A stretch of DNA of 31,064 nt from Mesotaenium endlicherianum (taxonomy: Eukaryota > Streptophyta > Zygnematophyceae > Zygnematales > Mesotaeniaceae), in the NCBI GenBank assembly GCA_009602735.1, contig WELA01005391.1:76697-107760 (forward strand). The letters are read 5' to 3'. The position numbers and the translations under genes are program-made. Below the pieces are notes generated by a model that worked only from the letters and a program-made list of their open reading frames with translations, had not been told where the DNA came from and did not search any database. Of the stretch, positions 1 to 10,497 are shown one piece after another (the first letter of the stretch is position 1; every line of letters begins with the position of its first letter).

Positions 1-42
1 GGGGGGGGTGGGGGGGGTGGTAGTAAAGAGGAGGAGACTCAC
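1..42 (-). other. probable intron start with C-rich tract
   Basis: On the minus strand the LRR frame reaches NNNLVG and is followed by GTGAGT, a canonical plant 5' splice site. What follows is pyrimidine-rich (C runs broken by A), unlike an LRR. Without splicing the frame would read on as ESPPLYYHPP, which also resembles the GEIPPE wording of the next LRR for a few residues, so an unspliced reading is not excluded. Confidence 0.5.
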
Positions 43-1753
43 CGACGAGATTGTTGTTCCCCAGGTATAATTCCGAGAGCAACGCCATGCCTCCCATCTC
101 CGGGGGGATGGTTCCTGTGAGGAGGTTGGAGCTGGCATCCATGGTACCCAGCTGGAGGCACTGACCGAGCTCGGCGGGCAATTGCCCTGTGAGCCGATTC
201 TCGCCTACACTAAATGCCGTCAGGGAAGGTGCCAGGGCCAGTATGACATCTGCAGGGATGGAGCCATTCAGCTGGTTCTTAGGGAGGAGTAAGTTTGACA
301 GCTGGGTGAGCGCCTTCAGCTGCGAGGGGATGGGGCCAGTCAACTTGTTTGTGCCGAGATCGAGGTACCCGAGGTTCTTGAGCTGCCCAAGAGACGGAGG
401 AATGCTGCCCGAGAGAGAGTTGCCGGCCAGCGTCAACTCCTTGAGCGACTTCATGCTGCCAATCACGGCAGGTATGGGTCCGCTCAGGTTGTTTGTTCCC
501 AGATTCAGGATTTCCAGCTGCTTCAGGTTGGCCAATGCCACCGGCAGCTCCCCGACGAGTTTGTTGTCGTTCAGGCTGAGCTCAGTCAAGCTCGTCAGGT
601 TGGTGATCACGGATGATATGGTTCCGGTCAGGTTACTGGACGAGAATCTCAGAATCGTCAGCTGCTTCAGCTTCACCAACTCAACAGGAATCTCTCCCCC
701 TAGAAAGAAATTACTTGACAGGTCCAGCTCAGTCAGGCTCTCCAGGTCTCCTATGGCTGAAGGTATGGGCCTTGACAGGGTGTTGGACGCAAGGGAAAGA
801 GTAGCCAAGTTCCTCAAGCTGCCTAGTGAGGAAGGTATGGTTCCCGTCAATGCATTGTCAGAGAGGTCAAGTGCAGTCAGGCCAGCCATTTTCCCCATGA
901 CTGACGGTATAGGCCCTGACAGGCTGTTGGTTGCAAGGGAAAGAGTAGCCAAGTTCTTCAAACTGCCGATCGACGAAGGAATCTCGCCAGATAGAGCGTT
1001 GGTGGACAGGTCAAGATCGGTCAGGCTATCGAGATCCCCTAAGACTGAAGGTATGGGCCCTGACAGGCTGTTGGTTGCAAGGGAAAGAGCAGCCAACTTC
1101 TTCAAACTGCCAACTGAAGAAGGAACCTCGCCTGTCAAAGAATTGGAGGACAGGTCAAGTTCGGTCAGGCTCACCAAATCTCCTATAGCTGAAGGTATTG
1201 GCCCTGACAGGGAGTTGCCTGCAAGGGACAGCCGCACCAACTTCTTCAGGTTGCCTATTGAAGAAGGTATGGGGTCTGTCAACGCGTTGCCAGAGAGGTC
1301 AAGCTCCACCAACGCACTTAGATTTCCCAGACCTGGTGGAAGAGGCCCACTTAGTTCGCTATCTGTGATGATGACTTTACTAACTCTCTCCAAACCGTTA
1401 CAGGTGATTGAGTCCCATTTGCAAGCCGTGGTTGTGGAGCCCGTTAACTTCCAACTGCTCAGAGCATCATTTTCTTCCAGGGTACTCTTCCAAGATAGAA
1501 GAAGCTCCGCATCTGCTTTTGCAGGACTCTCTGCTAGTATTCTTCCTTTTGACTCGAGAACCTGCCTTGGAAATCCCCCTGCAAGCTTCCTTCCTGCTCT
1601 CTGCCTGTTAATGTCCTTGTGTAACTTCCATCGGTTTGGCCAAAGTCTGCTGCCATGGGCGGTTCCCGATGCTTCATCATCGGACGTGCACTGGCCAGTA
1701 GGCAAAAGCCCGGATGCCCACAAAAATAATAGCAAGCTCCACCTTGTAATCAT
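43..1753 (-). CDS. LRR receptor-type protein, first exon (partial)
   Basis: Read on the minus strand from ATG at 1753, the frame stays open to the left edge. An in-frame TGA at 1802-1804 lies upstream, so this is the first available Met. The N-terminus is a signal peptide (MITRWSLLLFLW, hydrophobic to about residue 18, then GQC). A charged linker follows to about residue 75, then an LRR N-terminal cap (ADAELLLSWKSTLEEN, later CKWDSITC) at about 76-122, then about 19 plant-type 24-residue LRRs with the pattern LxxLxxLxLxxNxLxGxIPxxIG. The protein is therefore secreted or an ectodomain facing the apoplast. Plant LRR receptor kinases and LRR receptor-like proteins both begin this way, and any transmembrane or kinase part would lie left of the window. 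The exon probably ends at 43, where GTGAGT follows (minus positions 42-37), giving 570 codons plus one base. Ligand and pathway cannot be inferred. Confidence 0.85.
750..1290 (-). repeat. 144-bp higher-order repeat inside the LRR gene
   Basis: The string GGTAT followed by the same wording recurs at 762, 906, 1050 and 1194, exactly 144 bases apart. Each unit encodes two successive LRRs (48 residues): a DLxSLTELDLSSNxLTGE type alternating with a SLKxLATLSLATNSLSGP type. The LRRs nearer the left edge do not share this two-step alternation, so the block appears to have grown by duplication of LRR pairs. Confidence 0.85.
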
Positions 1754-2292
1754 TGCAAAGGGAAAGGTCTTCGACAACAGCGGGCCTCTCAGACGAGATG
1801 CTCAGGATAATCAAAGTAAAATCAGGTACAAACGAATCGGCTTCACTTACAAGTGAGCCTTGACATTGTTCGCATTTACACTATCACTCTGGTTCTAGCG
1901 AAGCTCCAACTAAAAATGTGTTTCTACATGTCTTTTACAACCAGCTATGCTACAACTTCCATAAGCTTTACATGCATGTCTATTATTGCGGCGAGAAAAC
2001 TTATCGACTCGTTGACTTAATTCGGCAAAGTTGAGCGCGAATTGTGTGCACTACATAACGCGCTTTAGTTTTGCAATCCTGTGCAATTTTTTGACAAGCC
2101 CAGGATTAGTGCACTCTAAAGTCTAGTCTAGATCGGTCGAGAGACCCGAGAGGACGAGCTGATTGCATTGACCGAACACGTTCACTCAGAGGCTGGGACT
2201 TTCAACTGCTTTCAACGAAGGAACAAGTGTGCAAACTCCTAGTCATTCCATGTCTTTGGTCTCCTGTTTACAACAATATGCGAAAAACAAGA
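1754..2292. promoter_or_regulatory. 5' flank of the LRR gene
   Basis: This stretch lies directly upstream of the minus-strand LRR gene and should hold its 5' UTR and promoter. I see no clear TATA box on the minus strand (no TTTATA on the plus strand) and no other coding signal. The promoter role is inferred from position only. Confidence 0.35.
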
Positions 2293-2590
2293 AAAAGAGG
2301 GGGGGAGGAGTATCTATATTGACAGGCCAGGTGGATAGATGACGTGAATAGTGTCGGCAGAATTTGAAACGATGCCACCCCCAAAAACGGGCACCTTTTG
2401 TGTGCCTGCCTCTAGGCCACAGTCGCCCGTGCCCAGACCCCAGCGACCAGTTTCCTACTGCAGCAGACCACAGGACCGTACCTGATTGGATGTTACGAAA
2501 GTTCATATGATTTGAATGTACTGTTTGGTACAACGTAGCGTGCGAGCATTCACATTTTGGGCCCAGGTTGCTATAAGATCATTGCCCACG
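2293..2590 (-). repeat. dispersed repeat, copy R1
   Basis: Read on the minus strand, about 270 bases match the plus strand of 26566-26830 with scattered substitutions and small indels. Shared strings include TATAGCAACCTGGG, GTCTGCTGCAGT, CACGGGCGACTGT and GCCCGTTTTTGGGGGTGGCA. No terminal repeats or target duplication are obvious. Both copies have stops in every long frame, so it is a repeat or a decayed gene fragment of unknown origin. Confidence 0.75.
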
Positions 2591-2950
2591 AGTACAGTGG
2601 GCTCCCATTGGACACAATGACCTAGGTCAAAACGGTTAAAGATTGACCCAGAATGTCCGCTGATGCTGATACGTGAAGATTCTGCCCTAGGTTCAGGTGA
2701 AAAGACCTCTTACCACCCCAATAGGGCCCCTTTGGATTGCGCGCGGACCTCCGCTCGATGCCGACCGCGGCGGGCAGTTCATATCTTCCTCCACCAATTA
2801 GCAGGATTTTTGGGAAACAGCAAAAATCCTTTCCCTTCCGCTTGTCCAATAACCCATTATCTTGCGTCATCACAAAGAAGGGAAAAGTTCCCTCCCTCCG
2901 TCTTTCCGTTTTCCGAACCGAGATGCGCCAATGGGGGGACAATAGCATGC
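2591..2950. other. intergenic, nothing recognised
   Basis: Open frames occur here on both strands but they overlap one another and show no recognisable domain. The segment lies between repeat R1 and the Mutator-like element. Confidence 0.4.
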
Positions 2951-2960
2951 AAATTCCGTT

Positions 2961-5014
2961 GGGCAAATTATAAAACTACCCCTCCCAACTTTCATAATTA
3001 CAAAATCTACCCCTGTTTCCAAACTAATTACAAAAGGGAAAATTATGATTTTACCCTCCAAAGATCGAAAATGGAGGCAAAGTACCCTGCAACTTTGAAA
3101 GAATATGAAAATGCCCTAGTCAAGGTCAGTCCACGTGGCGAACATGACGTGTCTGACCTGACACCTCCTTTTTTCCCAACTTCTCCCTACTTTTTATGCC
3201 CCTTCCCCGTGCTGCTCCTTGCAGCTTTTGAAAGTGCGAGTGAGGCCAATTTGCAATTCAAAATTTTCAGCTTGGCATCCTTCGAGTTTACGGTCACCCT
3301 TTCCTTACAGCCGGAATCACCAAATTTGCGATACTTCCTACAGTTTAGTTCATCGTCATGTGTTTCGTACCTCCCATATACCACAGGATCTTCACACCAG
3401 AATGTTCAAACCCTGATAAAACCAAAGTCCTAGACTTGGGCCTCTCATCAATCCGCCGTGCTACTCACTGTTTCTATACCCTCTGCAAAAGACTTCTGCA
3501 CTCAGGAACACCTTAGAATTCAAAAACTCTTAGTTTTGTAGCACGAGGTATTCATCAAGCCTTATCAACCAGGGTGGGTTTGTCCAGGTCGTGATCTCCT
3601 GCCAAGCGAGAGGCGAAAGTCCGAGCACTTCGTTGGCTTTTGGAGTGAACTCGTTTTCAATATTTTGGCGGTAACATCGAACCTACGTACATACCACGCA
3701 GTTTTTGACTTTCGAATGTGAAGGTAAGTGAGGGGGTGACCGTGAACTCGAAGGATGCAAAGTGAAAAGACTCGAGGGTGCCAAGTTGAAAATTTTGAAA
3801 GTGCAAATTGGCCTTTCACTTGCACTTTCGAAAGCTGCAAGGAGCAGCAAGGAGAAGGAGCAAAAATAGCAAGGAGAAGATGAAAAAAAAGAGGTGTCAG
3901 GTCGGCCACGTCATATTCGCCAGGTTGACTAACTGTGACTAGGAAGATTTAACGTGAGGGCATTTTCATATTCTTTCAAAGTTGCAGGGTACTTCGCCTC
4001 CATTTTCGATCTTTGGAGGGCAAAATCATTAATTTTTTCATTACAAAACTACCCCTCGCGCATGTACATGGCGTCCACGTAGGCCTGACACGAACAAATG
4101 ACGCGCCACACGAATTCACACGAGACCCCACCTGACACTCCCCTTCCTCCCTTGTTTCCAAAATCTTCAACCACCACTTTTTTAACTGACCCACCTTCAC
4201 GTCCACACTGCCCAAGGACGCCAAATTTTGGGCGCACTCTCTTCTCGCTACCTCGCTCTCTGCCTTTATTAAACTCTTTTAAGTGCGCAAAATTTCTTCG
4301 CCGCGCCTCAAATTTCAACACGATTCGTCATCTCCATAGCTGAGTCCCAACGGCGGCCGGTTAGGCAAGCCTCCACTAGTGCTCGGGGTACGAGTTTAGG
4401 TACTAGAATTATCCCATTTAATGTCGAAATTATTTCTGATTTATTCTTCAAGTCGGGTAATCCTCCATCATACCACGAAGTCTTATGACCCACTGAAGTG
4501 CGTTGCAAGGTAGACCACAAGAAGCAAGCGAAGGTCTCGGAGGCAACTTCGTAAGAGTAAGCGTCAGTGTATTAAATTTGTATCTTGCTCAGTGAGGTTG
4601 CAGAGACTATAGTAAATATATCTTCCCGATATTGCATATCTGTTTTGTTAATGATATGTTTGGCATGCTCGACGAATGCGTCGACCCTTTCTAGGAAGTA
4701 TTTCAAGCTGAAAAGTCGCAGGCAGCAAGCAAAAATAAGAGGGACCACTTTTTGGCGTCATTGGGCACTTTGTTTTGTGATGGTGGGTCAGTTATGAGTG
4801 TGGTTATGGCAAATTTTGAAAGTCGGTTGCAAACAAAAGAGAAAAATGAGTGTCAGGTTGGGTCTCTTGCGAATTCGTGTGGCACGTCATTTGTACGTGT
4901 AAGGCCTACGTGGACGCCATTCACATGCGCGAGGGATAATTTTGTAATTAGTTTGGAAACATGGGTAGATTTTGTAATTATGAAAGTTAGGAGGGATAGT
5001 TTTGTAATTCACCC
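2961..5014. mobile_element. Mutator-like non-autonomous element (outer)
   Basis: The left end (GGGCAAATTATAAAACTACC at 2961) and the reverse complement of the right end (GGGTGAATTACAAAACTATC, ending at 5014) are long terminal inverted repeats. After removal of the nested inner element they match for roughly 250 bases: left arm 2961-3035 continued at 4049-4235, right arm about 4745-5014. The flanks AAATTCCGTT (2951-2960) and AATTTTTGTT (5015-5024) agree at 7 of 10 positions, consistent with a decayed target duplication of the length usual for Mutator-like elements. Without the insert the element was about 1.04 kb. No transposase is visible, so it would have depended on an enzyme supplied elsewhere. 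The centre (about 4240-4740) is unique sequence of unknown origin. Confidence 0.75.
3036..4039. mobile_element. Mutator-like non-autonomous element (inner, nested)
   Basis: Perfect 9-bp direct repeats ATTACAAAA flank it at 3027-3035 and 4040-4048. The uninterrupted opposite arm of the outer element reads AATTACAAAATTATCC at the same place, so this is a clean insertion. The ends are inverted repeats: GGGAAAATTATGATTTTACC at the left, and the complement of AAAATCATTAATTTTTTC at the right. The arms (about 3036-3300 and 3725-4039) share CCTCCAAAGATCGAAAATGG and the following bases with few changes. The 9-bp duplication and long inverted repeats are hallmarks of Mutator-like elements. It has no transposase; about 420 bases of unrelated sequence lie between the arms. 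Confidence 0.85.
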
Positions 5015-5024
5015 AATTTTTGTT

Positions 5025-6340
5025 CTTTCTGACACATACCGACCACCACGGATAACGAAAAAAGTATGGGCCTTAAACACCGAAACAATGAAACAGATGT
5101 CCTCGAAATGTCATTCAACCGTTACGTGAGACGGCCCAACCCGTCCACCCTTCCCGTCAATTGCCTGCAAGCGCTTCGCCCCCTCAGCCTCCACCTGTTT
5201 TTTATTCACCGTCAACGCGACTGGCTTTTTTCATGTTCAAGCAGGGAGCCCATTTTACGCCACAAAATCTTAAATCCAAACGAATGGTTTGGAACGGTAG
5301 GAATTTTGAGGAATGGTCGCGAACAATTTGGGGAATGGTAATTTCACACGGTTTTCGCTCGTGCATGACAAGATTTTTGGCCGACAATTTTCACCAAAGC
5401 GGTACATGTCATACAATAAAAGAGAAAGAAAAGGAAATTCGATGCGTCGTTATATTGACGGACGCCGTTGCCTTCTGACACCTTTTTGCCATTCTGACAC
5501 CAAAATGGAGGGCGGTAGGGCATGCCTAACATTGCAAGCAAAGAAATTTCTATTCCGTCCAGATGCAAGTGGATCAGTGTGGAAGATTTGGTGAAGATAC
5601 GCCACGAAACGACACATTCTAAGTTCGTTTTGGCTTAATTGGCTCACGTCATCATTGTCTTTTCGGCTAATCCTGACCGTCGATAAGATCCTCTATGAAG
5701 GGAAAAATTGAGAAGAGAAGGGCAAGTCGTGAAAATTTCCCAAACAGTGGCTAATGGGTGGAGGCTGTTCGTAGCATCTGCCTTAATTGGGCAACGTAAA
5801 TGAAAATGGCAAAAGACAAAAGGAGTCTTGTGGCGTGCACATCGACGCATGCTGGATGTTCGAAGCAACAACTTCTCTCGAATGCACCCTCGGGATGGTG
5901 CCGTTTCCTACTTTTGCAAAAGTAGACAAGGTATGCAGGGCACATCGCTCGACGAGGGCTGGCAAATAGTCTGAAAACACTGTTCCGTCCCCTAGAGTAT
6001 GTTCCCCGACGCGAAAAAGGGTAGGCTTTGACCTTTGAGCCCGTCTTTTGCGTAAAAGTCAGGAATCCCAACCCGCTGATCCTCCTCGAGCCTCAAGCTC
6101 GGTCAAGCTGCACTGAAGGATGCTTCAATTCTGTCTTCATATCGACAATCGTAATAGCGATTCTTGAACGTCGGCTTCTGAGCCCCACAGTACGTTCTCC
6201 GTCACTCGGACGGTGTCGAGATGTCAAACGCTACGTCTCAAGCTTGATCTGATGGAAGAAGATGGCCTAACTTCGATGAAGCTACAGCTCCATCGTGACC
6301 TAATATTCGCGGATATTAGCCGCAAGCGTGTTCGTGCTTT
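5025..6340. other. intergenic, nothing recognised
   Basis: No frame here has a recognisable domain, codon pattern or conserved motif, and the many short open frames overlap on both strands. No terminal repeats could be paired by eye. It may be unique intergenic DNA or very old transposon sequence. Confidence 0.4.
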
Positions 6341-6345
6341 GGTGT

Positions 6346-7604
6346 TAAAATGAATCTTGCTTATTCAAGATTAATATATTTCATTTATATATATAAGATC
6401 AGAGATAGGTGGAAGCGTGTAAAATCAGGGAGCGATCTTCGCCCTTATAATGAATTCCACTACTCATCTACACCCCTTGACTCATTTACCGTAGTGTGCC
6501 ATAGTTGCACACTAACACGAGGCACAAGTAAGAGGCGAGCTTGAGGACTTGAGCTTCTCCTTTAGAAACTCATGGCCTCTTGCCTACCAGGCAAGCAAGC
6601 ATGTATAGCACATGCACAACATCAGGGGACTGAATAGCAAAGGCGCTCTCATTCAGGTGACCGTAATGTAGCTAAAACACATCCCACTGACTTAGGTGCA
6701 AAACCATAGAATCTGTCCGCTGTGTGACCCCGAAATGTCAGAGGGCATAACTCTGTCAATACTACTCCAAATTGAGCAAACTTAACGGCAACGGATGCAT
6801 CTTGACGAGACCTTTCCGAAAAGCCCTAGTTCGCTCCATTTGGAGCGCAGACAAAGCAGCCATGTCAATTTCCGTGAAGGCTGGTCATTAGAACGAACCC
6901 AAAAGTGCACACATGACTTGCAAGTAGAAATCCGACTGTAAAGCCTACTGTCCAGAATGAGGGACCACAACATCCCATCCTGCTATGTACCTAGTGACCG
7001 CCTGGTTGACAACGGCGCAAGGTGCGCCGTTTCGTGGGAAACCCGTTAAGTTGGGACCCACGGATCTAGGTATAACGACCATATTAATTGGTCGGTTGAG
7101 TGAAGTCCTAACTGTTCAGTTGACTGACGACGGTTCCGCCTACCCAGGAGTTAACCGCACTGGTAGGACATCGGTTTACCAAATTTCAGTCAACCTCCCG
7201 ACTTTTAGTATACTTCGGTCACATGTGCCAATCTACAAATAACAATCTAAATGAATATGCCTATCCTCAGCGTACTGAAGCTAACTATATTGACTAATAT
7301 CAAGCGAGCTTACTGTATGTCAACCTACTGATATTATATCCTATATATAACTGATATATAAATCTCAGCAAACTACACTATGATACAAAAGTCATCCTGC
7401 TGACCTTTTCAACAAAGTCAGCAAACTACACTATGGTACAAAAGTCATCCTGCTGATTTTTTTGACAAAGTAAGTAAACTCGCATTACATCGACATACAT
7501 TCATTTAGATGAACTTGCACATGTGAGTATATAGACATAATACTTATTTAGTGTTATGTTTATATATGCAATTAATTAAATAAATAATGAACTGATTCAT
7601 TACA
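6346..7604 (-). repeat. E1 3' LTR
   Basis: Its minus-strand start is TGTAATGAATCAG, shared with solo LTRs S1 and S2. Internally, around 7125-7200, it shares a stretch with S1 and S2 in the matching orientation (conceptually AYPGVN then GRTSV in all three), which shows that the three are one LTR superfamily. The shared reading is probably not protein coding, since it lies inside an LTR. It contains a 53-bp tandem repeat at 7366-7480. Confidence 0.6.
7366..7480. repeat. 53-bp tandem repeat in the E1 LTR
   Basis: The unit starting CAGCAAACTACACTATG begins at 7366 and again at 7419, and a partial, diverged third copy (AAGTAAACT) begins at 7472. Both full units also contain ACAAAAGTCATCCTGCTGA. 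Confidence 0.85.
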
Positions 7605-7620
7605 ATCTCCCCAACTTAAA
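7605..7620 (-). other. polypurine tract of E1
   Basis: On the minus strand TTTAAGTTGGGGAGAT ends directly at the TG of the 3' LTR. This is the plus-strand DNA primer site position of an LTR retrotransposon. Confidence 0.6.
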
Positions 7621-10238
7621 TCGTTGTCGCCTCGACAACACTCAGCGTATGATACTTTTATTTAATAATATACTTCAGTCAACTAGGGGAAGCAAAACAA
7701 GCAAACAAAACATGAGCGTGATATATTCACCTACCCAGTGCAAGTAAAAAAATCAATCACAACAAATTGTCATGCAAGCAACCATCTGACTTCACAGTCA
7801 TTAACTGAAGACATGCATGGACTTACCCCTACTCACAATAGTCCTTCCGGTTGAAAGACATAATAGAGCACCTCACACCATGCAAACCACACCCAAATCG
7901 AACAGCCTCCTTTCGAGGTCAAACAATGAAAGAATGTTATTAAGGCTCAGCCAACTGAACTAAGCCTTTTCTCCTTCTCTTGATCTTCAACTACTGCCGT
8001 GCTCACACCTTGAAAGCTCCTCACAAGCAATTTCTTGTGACTTAGGAACCTGCTCAAAATTCAGCGTCCTGAAGAACAAGGGAGACCAACTGATTTGATG
8101 GCATTGAATGCCCTTACAAGATGAGTAACATTAGGCGAATGAGTCCAAGAAAACGTTAAATTTTAACCACATTTTCAGAACACACTAAGTTCAAGAAACA
8201 TATGGTTTTGAGCAATATGCTGGTCACCTCAAGCAGTTCCCTGATGTGCCATGCATCATTGCTACCCAATCCAACTTATGGCAATGTACTTACTCAATTA
8301 GCACGTACACTTGCTCCAACAGTGTACTGCAACGCACAGTTTACACCAGTCAGTCACTGATGCTCCTGATATTAATGCAGTACATACATAGGATGTGGCA
8401 GTGTATGACTCAATTAGTACATACACTTGCTGCTGAGTATGCAGGTAAGCACAGCTTACTGAATACTCCTAATACACATCCCATCTCCCTCTCCCCAACT
8501 TAAATAGCTGTCGACCCGACAGCTTTAACCACATAAGCACACCAAAAAGTGCCTACAACTCCGCATCATAGGAACCACACAGAGTGACAGTTACAGAGGA
8601 TTGCGGAGGTACAATGGGCAAACGCAGTATAGCTCAAAACCGAGTTCCTCTCTAAAGGCACATACATGGCACCTATTGTAATTGCAGCAAGCACCTAGCA
8701 AGCCAATGACAACAGCGTGCATAGATCCCTGGTAAGACTTTCGCACTGTAACCCCAAGCTAGCAAGAAGAATGTTTGTGCATCGGACTGAACAAGATCAT
8801 TCAAGCCATGCATTGCGTGAACGTCTATAATGTCGATGGTCTCTTCTGTCTTTACTTAGGTGTGCATAGTGAATCTATTACAGCAAGGCCCATTTTACAC
8901 CTGCTCTACGGTACGCTAACGGCGATCCACTGCCTCTAGCATCCGGGATGCAAATTCCATGCACCTGACGCATATACAAATGCATCTTGCATGCTACCTA
9001 GCATGCGCCTCTAGCGAGCTCAGTTAGCTGCGAGGCCGGCAGAAACTTAGCACACTGCTAATATGCCCAGATCGTCCCTATGACGAAGACACAAACCTCC
9101 TTACACTTGACCGAGTGTACAGGTGGCATCCAAAAACAAATAGCCAACTGGACCTATGGCAAGTAGTCAAACCCCCTCTAGTATCCACGTTGACTATCCA
9201 TACGTCAGTCAACACACCGTACAGACCTAAGTCTCGATATGCTCATCTTATATGATTATCTCGCTAGCTCCTACGAGCCACAATCCCACAGTAAGACATG
9301 TCACGCACCAAGCATGGCGACACCCAGAGCTTGTTCAGCTCAAGCACTCAATGTACTCAATGATCGCGGCTGCTCTCGGACACTTAATCTTTAATAAGTC
9401 ATGACAACTAAAGAGAGTTAAAGGAAAGTCCTTGCGTCCATAAACCCAAGCCCTTAAACCCTTTAACCACATTAGCTCAAATAATCCAGCAGACTGACTT
9501 AACCTAAGTCAGCAATCACATAAGATCCGCATCCAAAAAAACCACTGCACACTGATTAGACTTATCTTAAGCTTAAACCCCAAGCTCCTACGATCCCATC
9601 AGTATCACCAAAGCACCGTCTCACACATAGCACAAGGCACAAGGCACATACCCTAAACCTTCCAGCCCACGTCAATGTGGCAAACGAGAGGAGTACACAA
9701 TGTCACAGCCATGGTTGGGAATAGAGGGTATTTGTAGGATGCCATTGTTGCTGTGGAAGCCTCATCTCATAGAAGTTGCAGCATGCTGAAGCTTGTGGAC
9801 GACGTAGTGCACTTGGACCGTGGCAACGAAAACCTGCCGTAATCCATACTTGGAAACTTAAGTTAGTAAATCATGTGTGCACGCACTGTCTCAATTGCTC
9901 AACACATGCAGCCATACCCAAGCTCCCTCAACCTAGCTACCACACACATAATGAGAGAAGTACGTCTCTTGCACAGCAACAAGCTTAAACCCGAAGGGTT
10001 AGCACAACAGACTAACAAGTCCTCAAGCACCGCTGGAGTGCACACCCCTCTCTATACTAGCCGTGGATTGCATATAACAACACACAACGACTATGATCAA
10101 GTGAGGTAAATGAGTCATAATCAGCTTGCTATGATGCAACTCCCTTGAGGCTGCCCTTGATGCTTGCAGACACCTCGTCCATTAAGCCTCCACTTGAGGG
10201 GCTTCTCGTTGCGTGGATCTGTACACAAGAGGCAGGGA
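7621..10238 (-). other. E1 interior, no recognisable genes
   Basis: About 2.6 kb without a frame that resembles gag, protease, reverse transcriptase, RNase H or integrase on either strand. Two details stand out. A second polypurine-like string (CTCCCCAACTTAAATAGC at 8492-8509) resembles the one at 7607. An imperfect duplication with a spacing of about 115 bp lies near 8284-8450 (ACTCAATTAGCACGTACACT versus ACTCAATTAGTACATACACT). Confidence 0.5.
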
Positions 10239-10369
10239 GTAAACTCGTATTACATCGACATACATTCATTTAGATGAACTCGCACATGTGAGTACATAGA
10301 CATAATACTTATCTAGTGTTATGTTTATATATGCAATTAATTAAATAAATAATGAACTGATTCATTACA
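10239..10369 (-). repeat. E1 5' LTR remnant
   Basis: 131 bases match 7474-7604 with only a few changes, including GTAAACTCG, CATACATTCATTTAGATGAA and AATGAACTGATTCATTACA. Homology stops abruptly at about 10239, so roughly 1.1 kb of a full-length LTR is missing. Confidence 0.75.
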
Positions 10370-10497
10370 GGTGTTCTAATTGTGCATTCTTACACTCTAT
10401 CTCTTTAATTCCTCTGTGATTGTATGATGCATCATCTTCTCTGGTCCACTTGTCTAGCTTCCTGTTATCAAGAAGATTGTCTTGTCAGATTGTAATG

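Larger units (their letters stand above)
6346..10369 (-). mobile_element. degraded LTR retrotransposon E1
   Basis: The minus strand begins TGTAATGAATCAG at 10369 and the same terminus recurs at 7604, preceded by a polypurine tract (AAGTTGGGGAGAT). The flanks GGTGT at 6341-6345 and 10370-10374 are identical, as expected for a 5-bp target duplication. The far end reads TTTTA instead of the expected TTTCA, a single C-to-T change relative to solo LTR S1. The 3' LTR is about 1.26 kb, but only 131 bp of the 5' LTR remain. The 2.6-kb interior has no gag or pol that I can recognise, so E1 is either a non-autonomous element or a heavily deleted one. Confidence 0.6.

Noticed and set aside
189..1856. 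555-codon plus-strand open frame
   Set aside because: It is the antisense shadow of the LRR gene. The minus strand gives a signal peptide, an LRR cap and regular 24-residue LRRs, while the plus frame has no known domain.
4308..4520. 70-codon minus frame in the centre of the outer Mutator-like element
   Set aside because: It could be a captured exon, but I recognise no family and no splice signals make a coherent gene.
2720..5310. PIF/Harbinger-like ends (GGGCCCCTTTGGATT near 2729 and AAATCCAAAC near 5272)
   Set aside because: Only about eight bases pair, no TAA-type target duplication is seen, and the Mutator-like element between them already has well-defined ends.
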